From Candidatus Melainabacteria bacterium (GTDB lineage: Bacteria > Cyanobacteriota > Vampirovibrionia > 2-02-FULL-35-15): a stretch of 40,181 nucleotides of DNA. Shown here one piece after another: positions 1 to 8,476 of the stretch (position 1 is its first letter; each line of letters opens with the position of its first letter). The notes beneath the pieces were generated by a model. That model made no database searches. It had not been told where the DNA came from and saw only the letters and a list, made by a program, of their open reading frames with translations. The stretch covers positions 1-40,181 of the forward strand of contig JAHFBE010000016.1 of the NCBI GenBank assembly GCA_023250205.1, written 5' to 3'. The translations under genes and the position numbers were made by a program.

Positions 1-809
1 GCAACCAAATAGTCATTATCTGCATTTTCAAGACTGCTTAATTTATAGTTTAATTGAGCTCTATCAAGATAGAATTCAACGGTTGAGTTATCAAGCAATA
101 TAGCCTGATTAATGCTTTGCTTAGCATCTTCAAACTCTTCAAGTGCAATTTGAGTTTTCGACAGGTTGTACCAAATGATTGGATTAGTTGAAAGATACTC
201 TAGTATATTTTTATACTCTTCTTTAGCCAGAGCATATTGTTTTAAATGGTGGTATGAAGAAGCTAAAAGTAATCTAGAACGTAAATGCAAAGGATAAGCA
301 AGAATAACCTTTCCAAGGTTCTCAATAGCACATCTATAATCACCTGTTAAAGAACAGATATTGCCCAGAGAATATTTAATTAAAATATTTTCCGGATCAA
401 TAGCAATTGCAGATTTATATTCAAGAAGTGCTTCTTTAGGTTGTTTATTTTGCTCATAAGCCATGCCAAGAGTAAAATGAATTAAAGAATCTGAAGAATA
501 AAGCTTTGATGGGGCTTGAAGGATTTTAATAGCCTGCTCTGGCTTTCCATCTTCAATAGATACTTGAGCTAGCAACAATAAGCTGGAAATATCTGTAGAA
601 CTTAAAGATAAAGATTTTTTAAAAGATGATATGGCATTCTGTAAATCACCTTCTTTGTAATAGCGAACCCCTTCATTTAAAAATATTGGAGAAAATAATG
701 ATTCCTGTTTTTTAGCGTACACTGGGTTAGCATCAAGAACAAAAAAGACAGAAAACAAAAGAAAAAGACTAACTTTAAATAACTTTTGAAAGTTCTTATA
801 ATCAAACAT
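1..809 (-). CDS. Secreted TPR-repeat protein (C-terminus outside window)
   Basis: I translated this by hand; it is open at the window edge, so only the N-terminal 269 residues are visible. It starts MFDYKNFQKLFKVSLFLLFS, a signal peptide with probable cleavage after VYA near residue 32. The rest is helical TPR-type repeats, for example NEGVRYYKEGDLQNAISSFK, then repeats with the usual G-x-A/Y-x(5)-A pattern through the visible end. TPR proteins are protein-protein scaffolds; the signal peptide places this one in the periplasm or outside. No partner can be named. The start at 809 has no Shine-Dalgarno, but a TATAAT lies 9 nt upstream on the minus strand. The aminotransferase start lies further upstream on the same strand, 28 bp beyond this gene's start codon to that gene's stop, so the two could be co-transcribed or this gene may use its own promoter. 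Confidence 0.85.
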   Translation of the reverse strand, partial: MFDYKNFQKLFKVSLFLLFSVFFVLDANPVYAKKQESLFSPIFLNEGVRYYKEGDLQNAISSFKKSLSLSSTDISSLLLLAQVSIEDGKPEQAIKILQAPSKLYSSDSLIHFTLGMAYEQNKQPKEALLEYKSAIAIDPENILIKYSLGNICSLTGDYRCAIENLGKVILAYPLHLRSRLLLASSYHHLKQYALAKEEYKNILEYLSTNPIIWYNLSKTQIALEEFEDAKQSINQAILLDNSTVEFYLDRAQLNYKLSSLENADNDYLV

Positions 810-818
810 ACAGCTTTA

Positions 819-824
819 ATTATA
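819..824 (-). promoter_or_regulatory. Putative -10 hexamer (TATAAT) for the TPR gene
   Basis: TATAAT on the minus strand ends 9 nt before the ATG at 809. No -35 match and no Shine-Dalgarno are visible. If used, the transcript would have almost no leader. Confidence 0.35.
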
Positions 825-836
825 TATCAACCAATC

Positions 837-2063
837 TTATTGATTGATTAGACCAACTGATTTCATTCTACGAACAGCTTCTTGCAATCTTTCTTTTTTA
901 TCAACAAGGGCAAATCTTACATATCCTTCGCCATATGTACCAAAAGAAGAGCCCGGTATTGTTGCTACATGTGCTTTGTGTAAAAGATCACATGAAAATT
1001 CAAAACTGGACTTATATTGCTTAGGAACTGGTAACCAAATATACATAGCACCACCAGGCTTAGGGATATTCCAACCAATATCTTTAAGTTGTTCTAGAAT
1101 TATATCTCTTCGTTCCTGATACATCATTGCATTTTTTTTACGTTCATTGTCAGAAATCGAAAATGCTTTGGCAGCAGACGCTTGAATAATATTACAAACA
1201 CCATAGTCAGTATTAGTTTTAATTTCATACAAGGCTTCAATGATTTTCCTGTTTCCAGCAACAAAAGCAATTCTCCATCCTGCCATGCTATATGTCTTGG
1301 ATAAAGTATGAAATTCAATAGCAATATCTTTCGCCCCTTTGACTTGTAGAATACTTGAGGCTGTTTTACCATCAAATGACAGCTCTGAATATGCAAGATC
1401 ACTAATTAAAAGAATTTGATTTTTAATACAAAGTCTTGTTAATTTTTCTAAAAATTCAAAATCACAGGTAGCACCAGTAGGATTATTTGGGTAACTTATA
1501 AAAAAAAGTTTTGCTTTATCTAAGACAGGTTGTGGAATAGAATCTAGGTCAGGTATAAAATTATCTTTTTCTAAAAGAGGCAATTCATGGATTGTTCCTC
1601 CAGCAAGTAAAGTACCCCTTGCATGAACTGGATAGTATGGACTTGGAACAATTGATAAGTCACCTGGATTGATAATTGCAAAAGCCAAATGAGTAATCCC
1701 CTCCTTAGAACCTGTCAAAGGCAGGATTTCATGCTCTGGATCAATATCAATTGAAAATCTATTATTCATCCATTGTGCAGCAGCCTGTTTAAATCGTTTT
1801 TGCCCCCAAAAAGGAGGATACCTGTAATTTGAAGGATCTTTAACAGCATTAATACACTCATCAATAACTATTTGAGGTGATGGTAAATCAGGACTACCAA
1901 GGCTCAAATCAATTACATCAATTCCACGACTAAGTAATTCCTGTTTTTCTTTATCAAGTTTTGCAAAAATATAAGATGGGACATAACTCAGCCTATCTGC
2001 AAGCTTTAAAAAAGATTTGCTGTTTTCTTCTTTTGTAGAATTTTTTTCGGATTTTGTAGTCAT
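837..2063 (-). CDS. PLP-dependent class I/II aminotransferase (LL-diaminopimelate aminotransferase / AlaC-like)
   Basis: A 408-residue fold-type I aminotransferase. Visible hallmarks are the substrate-binding SLGSPDLPSP near residue 54, YPNNPTG at 191-197 (Asn194 contacts PLP), Asp222 and Tyr225 in SDLAYSE, the Schiff-base lysine Lys256 in TLSKTYSMAGWR, and the carboxylate-binding Arg383 in YVRFALV. The SKTYSMAGWRIAF block and the overall length fit the group annotated as LL-diaminopimelate aminotransferase (a one-step route to LL-DAP for lysine and peptidoglycan) and its AlaC/aspartate-aminotransferase relatives. Substrate cannot be fixed from motifs alone. The first 20 residues are polar, rich in Ser/Lys/Glu and probably disordered. 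It is divergent from proC, with a 136-bp region between them that holds a small palindrome. Lysine/DAP synthesis would fit the alr and ddl genes elsewhere in the window, but no other dap gene is present. Confidence 0.85.
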   Translation of the reverse strand: MTTKSEKNSTKEENSKSFLKLADRLSYVPSYIFAKLDKEKQELLSRGIDVIDLSLGSPDLPSPQIVIDECINAVKDPSNYRYPPFWGQKRFKQAAAQWMNNRFSIDIDPEHEILPLTGSKEGITHLAFAIINPGDLSIVPSPYYPVHARGTLLAGGTIHELPLLEKDNFIPDLDSIPQPVLDKAKLFFISYPNNPTGATCDFEFLEKLTRLCIKNQILLISDLAYSELSFDGKTASSILQVKGAKDIAIEFHTLSKTYSMAGWRIAFVAGNRKIIEALYEIKTNTDYGVCNIIQASAAKAFSISDNERKKNAMMYQERRDIILEQLKDIGWNIPKPGGAMYIWLPVPKQYKSSFEFSCDLLHKAHVATIPGSSFGTYGEGYVRFALVDKKERLQEAVRRMKSVGLINQ

Positions 2064-2187
2064 TTGTGTCTATTAGCTTTAGGAAGCTACATTGTAACAA
2101 AATCTGCCAAATTAGACCATAAATTATAACCAATAAGCAAATGGCACTGGATATGACTTAAGTTCTCAAACCTGTTAAAAGCCATTG

Positions 2188-2193
2188 TAAAAT
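2188..2193 (+). promoter_or_regulatory. Putative -10 hexamer (TAAAAT) for proC
   Basis: TAAAAT ends 6 nt before the ATG at 2200. No clear -35 or Shine-Dalgarno is seen. It would give a leaderless or near-leaderless message. Confidence 0.3.
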
Positions 2194-2199
2194 AATGGA

Positions 2200-3024
2200 A
2201 TGTCCATGAAAAGAGTAATTATCATTGGTGGTGGAAATATGGGATTAGCTATTGCTAGCGGTATTTCCCAAAATAAACTAATTTCTAAAAAGAATATTGT
2301 ATTCATAGAAAAAAAGCCTGCAAGAATAAATTATTTAAAAAGAAGAGGATTCGTTGCAACAAGTGAGCTGGCAGAAGCAATAGCAAAGAATAAAACAAAC
2401 ATAGAAGCCATTATCCTTGCTATTAAGCCAACTGATTTTAACTACTTAATATCCCAATTAAACAAATCAATTTCAAAGAGTCATCTACTAATTTCAATAT
2501 TGGCAGGAGTAAAAATTAAAACAATTGAATCTAAAGTTAACAAAGAACAACCAATTGCCCGAGTAATGCCTAATACTCCATGCCAAATTGGTAAAGGAAT
2601 AAGTGCATTAACATTTAACAAAAATGTTAAAAGGAAAGAAAAAGAAACTGTAAGAAATATCTTTTCTGCAATAGGAAAAACAATTGAACTAAATGAGGAT
2701 AAATTTGATTTAGTAACTGCGGTATCTGGTTCAGGACCAGCATATTTTTGTTATTTTATAGAATCTGTTATTGCAAGTTGTCGTAAACTAGGGTTAAATG
2801 AAACACTCGCCAAGGAATTTACTACACAGACAGCGATAGGAACACTACTCTTATTAAACAAGAAAGGGACAAATCCCGAAGAACTTAGAAAAGCAGTTAC
2901 ATCACCAAATGGTACAACTGAAGCGGCATTGAAAGTTTTAGAGAAGCAAGATTTCAGCAAGATTGTTCATTCAGCAATTAAAGCGGCAATGAACAGGTCT
3001 ATAAAATTAGGAGAATCAAAATGA
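2200..3024 (+). CDS. proC: Pyrroline-5-carboxylate reductase
   Basis: Catalyses the last step of proline synthesis, NAD(P)H-dependent reduction of 1-pyrroline-5-carboxylate, in the cytoplasm. The 274-residue length is typical. The N-terminus has the Rossmann dinucleotide motif IIIGGGNMGLAIASG (about residues 6-20). The middle has ARVMPNTPCQIGKG. The C-terminal dimerisation and substrate domain has VSGSGPAYFCYFIE (about 180-193) and the family signature VTSPNGTTEAAL. Two ATGs, at 2200 and 2206, could start it; neither has a Shine-Dalgarno. Its stop overlaps the next gene's start as ATGA (3021-3024), so it is very likely translationally coupled to the downstream TPR gene. Placement ahead of lipopolysaccharide-transport genes is odd for an amino-acid enzyme and suggests only operon convenience. 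Confidence 0.97.
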   Translation: MSMKRVIIIGGGNMGLAIASGISQNKLISKKNIVFIEKKPARINYLKRRGFVATSELAEAIAKNKTNIEAIILAIKPTDFNYLISQLNKSISKSHLLISILAGVKIKTIESKVNKEQPIARVMPNTPCQIGKGISALTFNKNVKRKEKETVRNIFSAIGKTIELNEDKFDLVTAVSGSGPAYFCYFIESVIASCRKLGLNETLAKEFTTQTAIGTLLLLNKKGTNPEELRKAVTSPNGTTEAALKVLEKQDFSKIVHSAIKAAMNRSIKLGESK

Positions 3025-3797
3025 AGAGGTTGATTACTTTATTCTTAATTTTTTCTATTTCAATCAGCTCAATAAATTGCAACGCCCAGGAACCCTTGCA
3101 AATTGGGACAGAGACTGAAGACATTTTTTTAACAGATAATTTAAACATAGCAAAGGCACAAGTTGAAAAATATCCAGATAATCCTGAAGCACATTTTAAT
3201 CTTGCAATTGCACTAAGTCGTACAAGTCTGGTAGAAGATGCAATAAAAGAACTTAGAGTAACAAAAAATCTAATAAGGAAACCAGAAAATGCCGGAGTAA
3301 TGGATAAAAAAATAAATGAATACAAAGAAATGCTGAAAGAAAGCAATGACAGTAATTATTCAAACAATATTAGATATAGACTTGCATTCAGTCATTATTT
3401 AAAAGCTTATTTAATTTCAAAAAACATTCAAAAGTCTAAAGGAAAGAATCAAAACAAACCTAAATCACTTAATTTATTTAGTCCAAATGCATTATCTTTA
3501 AATGATAGAAATCCTGAAATTAAAAAGAATCTAGAAGAAAGTATCAACTATTTCAAAGAGCAACTAAAAGAAAGACCTGATGACATCTGGGCAAAAATTT
3601 ACTATGGCTTTATTCTTGCAGAACAATACAATGATCTAACTAATGCAAAAAGACTTTGGGCTGAAGCACATGAACAAAACCCTAACAATCCCGCACCACA
3701 TTTTTTCTTGGGAGAATTAAAGATTAAAGAAGGTAACCTAAAAGAAGGTATTTTAGATATTTCACAAGCTATATTATTAAGATCTCTAGGAAACTAG
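3021..3797 (+). CDS. Exported TPR-like protein
   Basis: 258 residues. The first 23 form a signal peptide (MKRLITLFLIFSISISSINC) probably cut near NAQ; a Cys at position 20 is present but the preceding residues (S-I-N) are a poor lipobox, so signal peptidase I cleavage is more likely. TPR-like units are visible near residues 43-75 (YPDNPEAHFNLAIALSRTSL...AIKEL), 175-205 and 210-245 (NPNNPAPHFFLGELKIKEGN). A polar, low-complexity linker separates the first repeat from the later ones. The start overlaps the proC stop by 4 nt, which decides it. It sits between proC and the LptC-like gene. A periplasmic scaffold helping envelope assembly is conceivable but is inference only. Confidence 0.85.
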   Translation: MKRLITLFLIFSISISSINCNAQEPLQIGTETEDIFLTDNLNIAKAQVEKYPDNPEAHFNLAIALSRTSLVEDAIKELRVTKNLIRKPENAGVMDKKINEYKEMLKESNDSNYSNNIRYRLAFSHYLKAYLISKNIQKSKGKNQNKPKSLNLFSPNALSLNDRNPEIKKNLEESINYFKEQLKERPDDIWAKIYYGFILAEQYNDLTNAKRLWAEAHEQNPNNPAPHFFLGELKIKEGNLKEGILDISQAILLRSLGN

Positions 3798-3855
3798 TAG
3801 TGACGAGCAATCTAAGGATTTACCTCTGCTAAAATTCAATCTCTAGACAAATCTA

Positions 3856-4875
3856 ATGCTAAAACAAAAGACTATATCAAAAATTTTTCCAATCGTCTTA
3901 ATACTAAGCGTAATTATGTTTTTTGGATTTTCATTTTTTAGAGGGAAGTCTATAGTTCAAAAATCTGAAAAAGAAATAAACCCAAGTCAAGTACAGGTAG
4001 AATCTAACGCAAAAGAGTATGTATTAAGAGAGATTGATTCAAAGAGTGGTCTTGTACGCTGGGATTTAAGCGCAAAAGAAAGTAGTACAGAAAACGGTTT
4101 ACAGTCAGCAATTATTAATGACATTAAAGCACATGTGTATAGAGGAAAAGAAATAGCATTTGAACTTTCAGCTCCTCATGCAAAAGCAAACTCTCTAACA
4201 AAAGAAATTTATTTGTTTGGAAATGTAACAACTAAAGATCAAAGTGGAGAATTTATTTTAATGAGCAAGCAAATTTCTCTCGGAATGGGGACTTCAATCG
4301 AAGCACAAAACGGGTTTAATTTATATCTTAAAAACAATGGAACTGTAATTGGAGAAAGTGCTCTCATTAATGACGACCACAGTAAGATAACAGTCACAGA
4401 TCTAAAAGAAGCATTGTTTAATGACATAAAACTTTCAGGAAAAACTGTTTACATTGAAAAGGATAAAAGCAGTGGAATATCAATAGCAACAATTACAAAT
4501 GGAGGAACAATAGTCTTAAAAAACAATGATACGCTTACAGCTAACTCAATAAAATGGAAGAAGTCAGGAGAAATTGAAGCATCAACTAATGTAGTTTACA
4601 GTTCTGGAGACAAATTATTCAAAGCTGAACTATTAACAATTACAACCGATAAAAAGGTTTTTGCAAAAGGACACGTAAGCATAAAACATGGAGACACTGA
4701 ATGCTATGGAGATTCACTAAATTATGGAAATGACTCAATCATAACCATTACAGGTCGCCCAAAAGCTGTTCAGGGAGATAAAGAAATCCTTGCAGATAAA
4801 ATTTTATACGACCTCAATTTAAGAAAGGTTCAAGCAACTGGTAATGTAAGGACGTTAGTTAATCAAAAAGCATAA
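3856..4875 (+). CDS. lptC: LptC-like lipopolysaccharide transport protein, extended
   Basis: LptC is the single-pass inner-membrane protein that accepts lipopolysaccharide from the LptB2FG transporter and passes it to LptA. Here residues 7-26 form one membrane anchor (FPIVLILSVIMFFGFSFF) and the rest is periplasmic, beta-rich OstA-type sequence with alternating polar and hydrophobic strands. LptC-like phrases include VLREIDSKSGLVRWDLSAKE and HVYRGKEIAFELSAPHAKA. At 339 residues it is nearly twice the 191 of E. coli LptC, with a second OstA-like stretch (for example VVYSSGDKLFKAELLTI and VSIKHGDTECYGDSLNYG) filling the C-terminal half. The gene ends 1 nt before the lptA-like gene, a clear operon pair. 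The start ATG at 3856 has no good Shine-Dalgarno. The call rests on topology, repeats and the partner gene. Confidence 0.8.
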   Translation: MLKQKTISKIFPIVLILSVIMFFGFSFFRGKSIVQKSEKEINPSQVQVESNAKEYVLREIDSKSGLVRWDLSAKESSTENGLQSAIINDIKAHVYRGKEIAFELSAPHAKANSLTKEIYLFGNVTTKDQSGEFILMSKQISLGMGTSIEAQNGFNLYLKNNGTVIGESALINDDHSKITVTDLKEALFNDIKLSGKTVYIEKDKSSGISIATITNGGTIVLKNNDTLTANSIKWKKSGEIEASTNVVYSSGDKLFKAELLTITTDKKVFAKGHVSIKHGDTECYGDSLNYGNDSIITITGRPKAVQGDKEILADKILYDLNLRKVQATGNVRTLVNQKA

Positions 4876-4876
4876 T

Positions 4877-5857
4877 ATGAAAAAATATTTTTTTTACATT
4901 TTAGTCACTTTGTTTATGGTTCTCCAAACAACCAATTATGTTCTAGGAGAAGAATTTGAGATAAAACATGCAGATTCATTAGAAGCTGATGAAGAGGAGA
5001 TCAATGTTCAAGGGAATATTTTAATAAAATACAAAGATGCTGTTATTGAAGCTCCGCATGGAAAAATAAGTACTGATGCCAAGGGAAAACCAGAAAAAGC
5101 AATTTTTTATGATCGTGCGAAAATACAACTAAAAGACAGAAAATTAGAAGCAAATAAAATCATAGTTTCAATCAACTCTGAAACCATTTATGCAGAAGGA
5201 AACACATTGTCTGAATTAAAAGATAAAAACAATAATCCTATTATTATCAAATCAGATTATCAGGAATTAAACTGGAACGGAGAGAATGCAAGCGCAAAAG
5301 GTAATATTACAACAACCTATGAAGATACCAAAGTAATATCCGACAAAGTGCAAATAATCTACAAAAACAAAAGACCATATCAAGCAATATTTACTGGGGG
5401 CAAAAAGCAATCATTTCTTGAACAGCAAAATCACAGAACATTTGCAAATGAATTTACATTTGACATATCTACCAAAGATACTTATGCAAGAGATAATGTA
5501 ACCAGTACAATTTGGCCTTATAAAATCAAACAAAGAAATGAACAAAATCCAATCCTATTAAATACTGACGAACTTTACATTAACCACACCAATGGCGTAA
5601 TAACTGCTAAGGGTAAGGAAAATAAAGTTAAAATTTCATATGAAGAGACAAAAGGTGAAAGCAAAGAAGCATTGCTATTACGAGATAGTGAAAATAAAAA
5701 TCCTGAAAAAATAGTCTTTAAAGGAGACGCTGATGTAAGTCAAGCTGATAAAAAATTATCCTCCGAAGAAGTTATTTTTAATTTTTCTGACAAAAAATTA
5801 ACCAGCAATACCATTACAAATATTAGACCAAAAACGTTAATCTTTAAGAACGAATAA
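4877..5857 (+). CDS. lptA: LptA/OstA-domain periplasmic protein
   Basis: LptA proteins polymerise as a beta-jellyroll bridge that carries lipopolysaccharide across the periplasm. This 326-residue protein has a signal peptide (MKKYFFYILVTLFMVLQTTN, cleavage near VLG) followed by OstA signatures: ADSLEADEEEINVQGNILIK near residues 33-52, then APHGKISTDAKGKPEKAIFY, and repeated similar strands to the end (KIVFKGDADVSQADKKLSSE). E. coli LptA is 185 residues, so this one probably has about two OstA jellyroll units. It starts 1 nt after the lptC-like gene and reads with it in one operon. It could instead be the N-terminal OstA part of an LptD-like protein, but no barrel domain follows. Confidence 0.8.
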   Translation: MKKYFFYILVTLFMVLQTTNYVLGEEFEIKHADSLEADEEEINVQGNILIKYKDAVIEAPHGKISTDAKGKPEKAIFYDRAKIQLKDRKLEANKIIVSINSETIYAEGNTLSELKDKNNNPIIIKSDYQELNWNGENASAKGNITTTYEDTKVISDKVQIIYKNKRPYQAIFTGGKKQSFLEQQNHRTFANEFTFDISTKDTYARDNVTSTIWPYKIKQRNEQNPILLNTDELYINHTNGVITAKGKENKVKISYEETKGESKEALLLRDSENKNPEKIVFKGDADVSQADKKLSSEEVIFNFSDKKLTSNTITNIRPKTLIFKNE

Positions 5858-5862
5858 AGAAG

Positions 5863-5868
5863 TATAAT
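5863..5868 (+). promoter_or_regulatory. Putative -10 hexamer (TATAAT) for the histidine kinase
   Basis: A perfect TATAAT lies 7 nt before the ATG at 5876, just after the lptA-like stop. No -35 or Shine-Dalgarno is visible. It could give the kinase its own leaderless transcript in addition to read-through from lptA. Confidence 0.4.
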
Positions 5869-5875
5869 TAAAAAA

Positions 5876-7831
5876 ATGAGGAATGCTTTAACTAACAAGA
5901 TAGCTAGCTTTATTGAACAAATAAAGCATTTTGTTTATGGTCTAAATTTTCAAATAAAACTTATATTCTCATTAATTTTAAGCATTTCAATTTTTATAAC
6001 ATTATGTGCATTTTTAATTATTCAGGATATTCAATCAAACATTGATAACCAAATTTTAAGACTAAACCACAACTTAAAAGTCACTCAAAATCTTGCTCAA
6101 TCTGGCGCTCAAATTCTTTTGTACGATTATAAAAATAATAATGCAAGGAAATTGCGTCTAGAAAAATTAATAGAAAGTACAAATAAAACCGATTCAGAGA
6201 TATATTTTGTTGTTTTCACTGATAATGCTGGGAATGTTTTAGCAAAGAGTAAATATGCTTATCTCTATGACATATTAAAAAACAATAATAGTAAGATTTC
6301 TCCACCAAGCCATGTTCCGTTTATTAAAATCACTTGCTCAAAAAATGGAAAGCTTTTAACTCTTGCAGAGCCACTCCAGTTTAACTCTAATTTCTCTGGC
6401 TGGATATGGATTGGATTTGCTGACCCCGGTTTTACTATTGTAGGCTCAAAGAATGAACTGATTACTTTTCTATTAGAGATATTTCTACTTGTCTGGGTTC
6501 TCTCAGTAATAGGATCTATAGTTAATTCTCTAATCATAACGAGACCACTAAGAAAACTTGAAAAAGGAGCAAAAGCCATTAGTGAAGGGCGATTTGGTTT
6601 CCAATTACCCTTAAAAGGATTTCTGGGCAAAGAATTGTCTCAACTTGTCAAAGCATTTAATAAAATGTCAAAGCGTCTGCAACAATATGAAGAATCTAAC
6701 ATTGCAACACTTAGCTCTGAAAGAAACAAATTTGAATCTGTTGTTATGTCAATTGCTGACGGCGTAATTGTTTCAGATAAGGAAAATACTATACAAATAA
6801 TAAACCCAGCATCAGCAAGGCTATTAAACAGAGCTGGAGATGAATTAATAGGTCAAAAAGCAAATGATATATGGAACATCAAGACAAACGAAGAAATACT
6901 TACTTATCTGAATAATATAAAAATAGCTAATACAGAGAACTGTCCACTTGAATATTTAAATCTTGAATTAATAAGAGAAAATAAAAATTTAAAATTAATC
7001 ATCACTCCTCTTTATGATGCAAACAACGAAAAGCTTGGTGCAGTAACTGTTATTCAGGATAGAACCAGGGAGGCTGAAGTTGAGTTAATAAAACAAGAAT
7101 TTATAAGTAATGTAAGTCATGAATTAAGAACTCCTATTACAAGTATTAAGTGTTATGTAGACACTCTGTGTTCACACAAAGACCAAATTGATGATAAAGT
7201 AAGGACCGAATTCCTCTCAATAATAAATGAAGAAACTGATCGGTTAAGTAACCTTGTAAATGATGTACTTGAACTATCCAGACTTGAATCTCCATCCACA
7301 AAATTCCCTCTTTCAATACAAGAATTTTATCCATCAATCGATTATGCCCTTAAATCAACGATGGTTCTTGCAAGCAAAAAATCCATTAAACTATTAACTG
7401 ACATAAATGAAGAACTACCAATGTTAAATATTAATCAGGAATATCTTGAAAGAATATTAATTAACCTAATTTCAAACGCAATTAAATACACTCCTGGAAA
7501 CGGAATAGTAAAACTTGTAGTAAAGAAAGATAATGACATAGTACTGTTCCAGGTTATTGATAATGGTATAGGAATACAAGAAGATCACATACCATTAATT
7601 TTTGAAAGATTTTACAGGATTGAAAACAAAGTACATACGATTAAAGGTACCGGCTTAGGTTTAACGATAGTTAAAAAATCAATCGAGCAACACGGAGGTA
7701 CAATTTCTGTAAGAAGCAAGCTTGGAGAAGGCAGTATCTTTGAATTTACAATACCAATCCCTGAAATAAATAAAAGTATTTCAAATATCAAAGACTTTAA
7801 AAAGGAACAACAGGTAGCAAAAAGTGCATAA
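5876..7831 (+). CDS. Membrane sensor histidine kinase (periplasmic sensor-HAMP-PAS-HisKA-HATPase)
   Basis: A 651-residue two-component sensor. Order of domains: transmembrane helix 1 (about 28-50), a periplasmic sensor of about 145 residues, helix 2 (about 197-221), HAMP (about 219-272), PAS (about 285-395), dimerisation/phosphoacceptor HisKA with His415 in SNVSHELRTP, and the ATPase domain with N-box Asn534, G1 box DNGIGI (562-567), F-box FERFYR (576-581) and G2 box GTGLGL (591-596). All catalytic residues are present. The architecture is that of PhoR/WalK/NblS-type kinases. No response regulator lies beside it in the window, so its partner must be elsewhere. Following the Lpt genes, it might monitor the envelope; that is inference. 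Confidence 0.93.
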   Translation: MRNALTNKIASFIEQIKHFVYGLNFQIKLIFSLILSISIFITLCAFLIIQDIQSNIDNQILRLNHNLKVTQNLAQSGAQILLYDYKNNNARKLRLEKLIESTNKTDSEIYFVVFTDNAGNVLAKSKYAYLYDILKNNNSKISPPSHVPFIKITCSKNGKLLTLAEPLQFNSNFSGWIWIGFADPGFTIVGSKNELITFLLEIFLLVWVLSVIGSIVNSLIITRPLRKLEKGAKAISEGRFGFQLPLKGFLGKELSQLVKAFNKMSKRLQQYEESNIATLSSERNKFESVVMSIADGVIVSDKENTIQIINPASARLLNRAGDELIGQKANDIWNIKTNEEILTYLNNIKIANTENCPLEYLNLELIRENKNLKLIITPLYDANNEKLGAVTVIQDRTREAEVELIKQEFISNVSHELRTPITSIKCYVDTLCSHKDQIDDKVRTEFLSIINEETDRLSNLVNDVLELSRLESPSTKFPLSIQEFYPSIDYALKSTMVLASKKSIKLLTDINEELPMLNINQEYLERILINLISNAIKYTPGNGIVKLVVKKDNDIVLFQVIDNGIGIQEDHIPLIFERFYRIENKVHTIKGTGLGLTIVKKSIEQHGGTISVRSKLGEGSIFEFTIPIPEINKSISNIKDFKKEQQVAKSA

Positions 7832-7844
7832 AAGGTTTTTGAAG

Positions 7845-7850
7845 TATAAT
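7845..7850 (+). promoter_or_regulatory. Putative -10 hexamer (TATAAT) for tRNA(CAT)
   Basis: TATAAT lies 28 nt before the mature tRNA 5' end at 7879. A start around 7857 would leave a short 5' leader for RNase P. The -35 region is not recognisable. Confidence 0.4.
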
Positions 7851-7878
7851 AATTAAGTTGAGTTTTAGTAAAGAAGTC

Positions 7879-7952
<74 letters not shown>

Positions 7953-7957
7953 ATTTA

Positions 7958-7994
7958 AAAATAAAAGGGAGCAATAACTGCTCCCTTTTATTTT
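7958..7994. terminator. Hairpin terminator after the tRNA, probably bidirectional
   Basis: A perfect 16-bp inverted repeat: GGGAGCA (7967-7973) pairs with TGCTCCC (7979-7985) around loop ATAAC, extended by AAAATAAAA on the left and TTTTATTTT on the right. Read on the plus strand it has a U-tract after the stem; read on the minus strand it also has one. It sits between the plus-strand tRNA and the 3' end of the minus-strand gene at 8010, so it can serve both. Confidence 0.9.
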
Positions 7995-8009
7995 CTTACT
8001 AACTCATCT

Positions 8010-8234
8010 TTAAAACTGGGATTTCCAAACTTTAATGTCATCTCTTAGTTTTGTATGCGTTAAACCAAATAACTTAAACGCTGTAGTTTCATCATTATTA
8101 TCAAGGATATATCTCATTGCCATTTGCCTTAGAGTGTTTACCTGATCTTGAGGTACTGCTAAGGTAATTTCAACAACATCGACTGGTTTAGTCTGACTTA
8201 TATGATTTGTTTTTAAAGCATTAACCATTTTCAT
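8010..8234 (-). CDS. Small protein of unknown function
   Basis: I do not recognise it. It encodes 74 residues from the ATG at 8234; a TTG at 8237 is also in frame, and another ATG at 8228 is possible. AAGGA ends 4 nt before the 8234 ATG (10 nt before the 8228 ATG), which supports a real start here. The product is soluble, with no signal peptide or membrane segment. Its middle (VDVVEITLAVPQDQVNTLRQ) looks like a strand followed by a helix and the C-terminus (FKLFGLTHTKLRDDIKVWK) like further helices. The gene shares the terminator at 7958-7994. Coding potential is judged from the Shine-Dalgarno and codon use typical of its neighbours. Confidence 0.65.
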   Translation of the reverse strand: MKMVNALKTNHISQTKPVDVVEITLAVPQDQVNTLRQMAMRYILDNNDETTAFKLFGLTHTKLRDDIKVWKSQF

Positions 8235-8476
8235 CAATTCCTTAGGTACACATCTTTGTGCAAACTTATAGTTATCCTACATTACAAAAACAAATATATA
8301 CCGAGTATTTAATATTATTTTTATTTTTTTAATAAGAAATTGTTACAAACAGATAAGAAGAAAATGGATATTCAAATCTATCAATAATCGGTTAGCAAAA
8401 GTCCTAAATTCTAAGGTTTATAAAAGTTAATATTGGTGAGATTGCCGGAACAAAGTCGTTTCTGTAAAGCAGGCAT

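Noticed and set aside
6265-6630. Minus-strand frame of 121 codons inside the histidine kinase
   Set aside because: Antisense to the sensor domain; no start signal or recognisable sequence.
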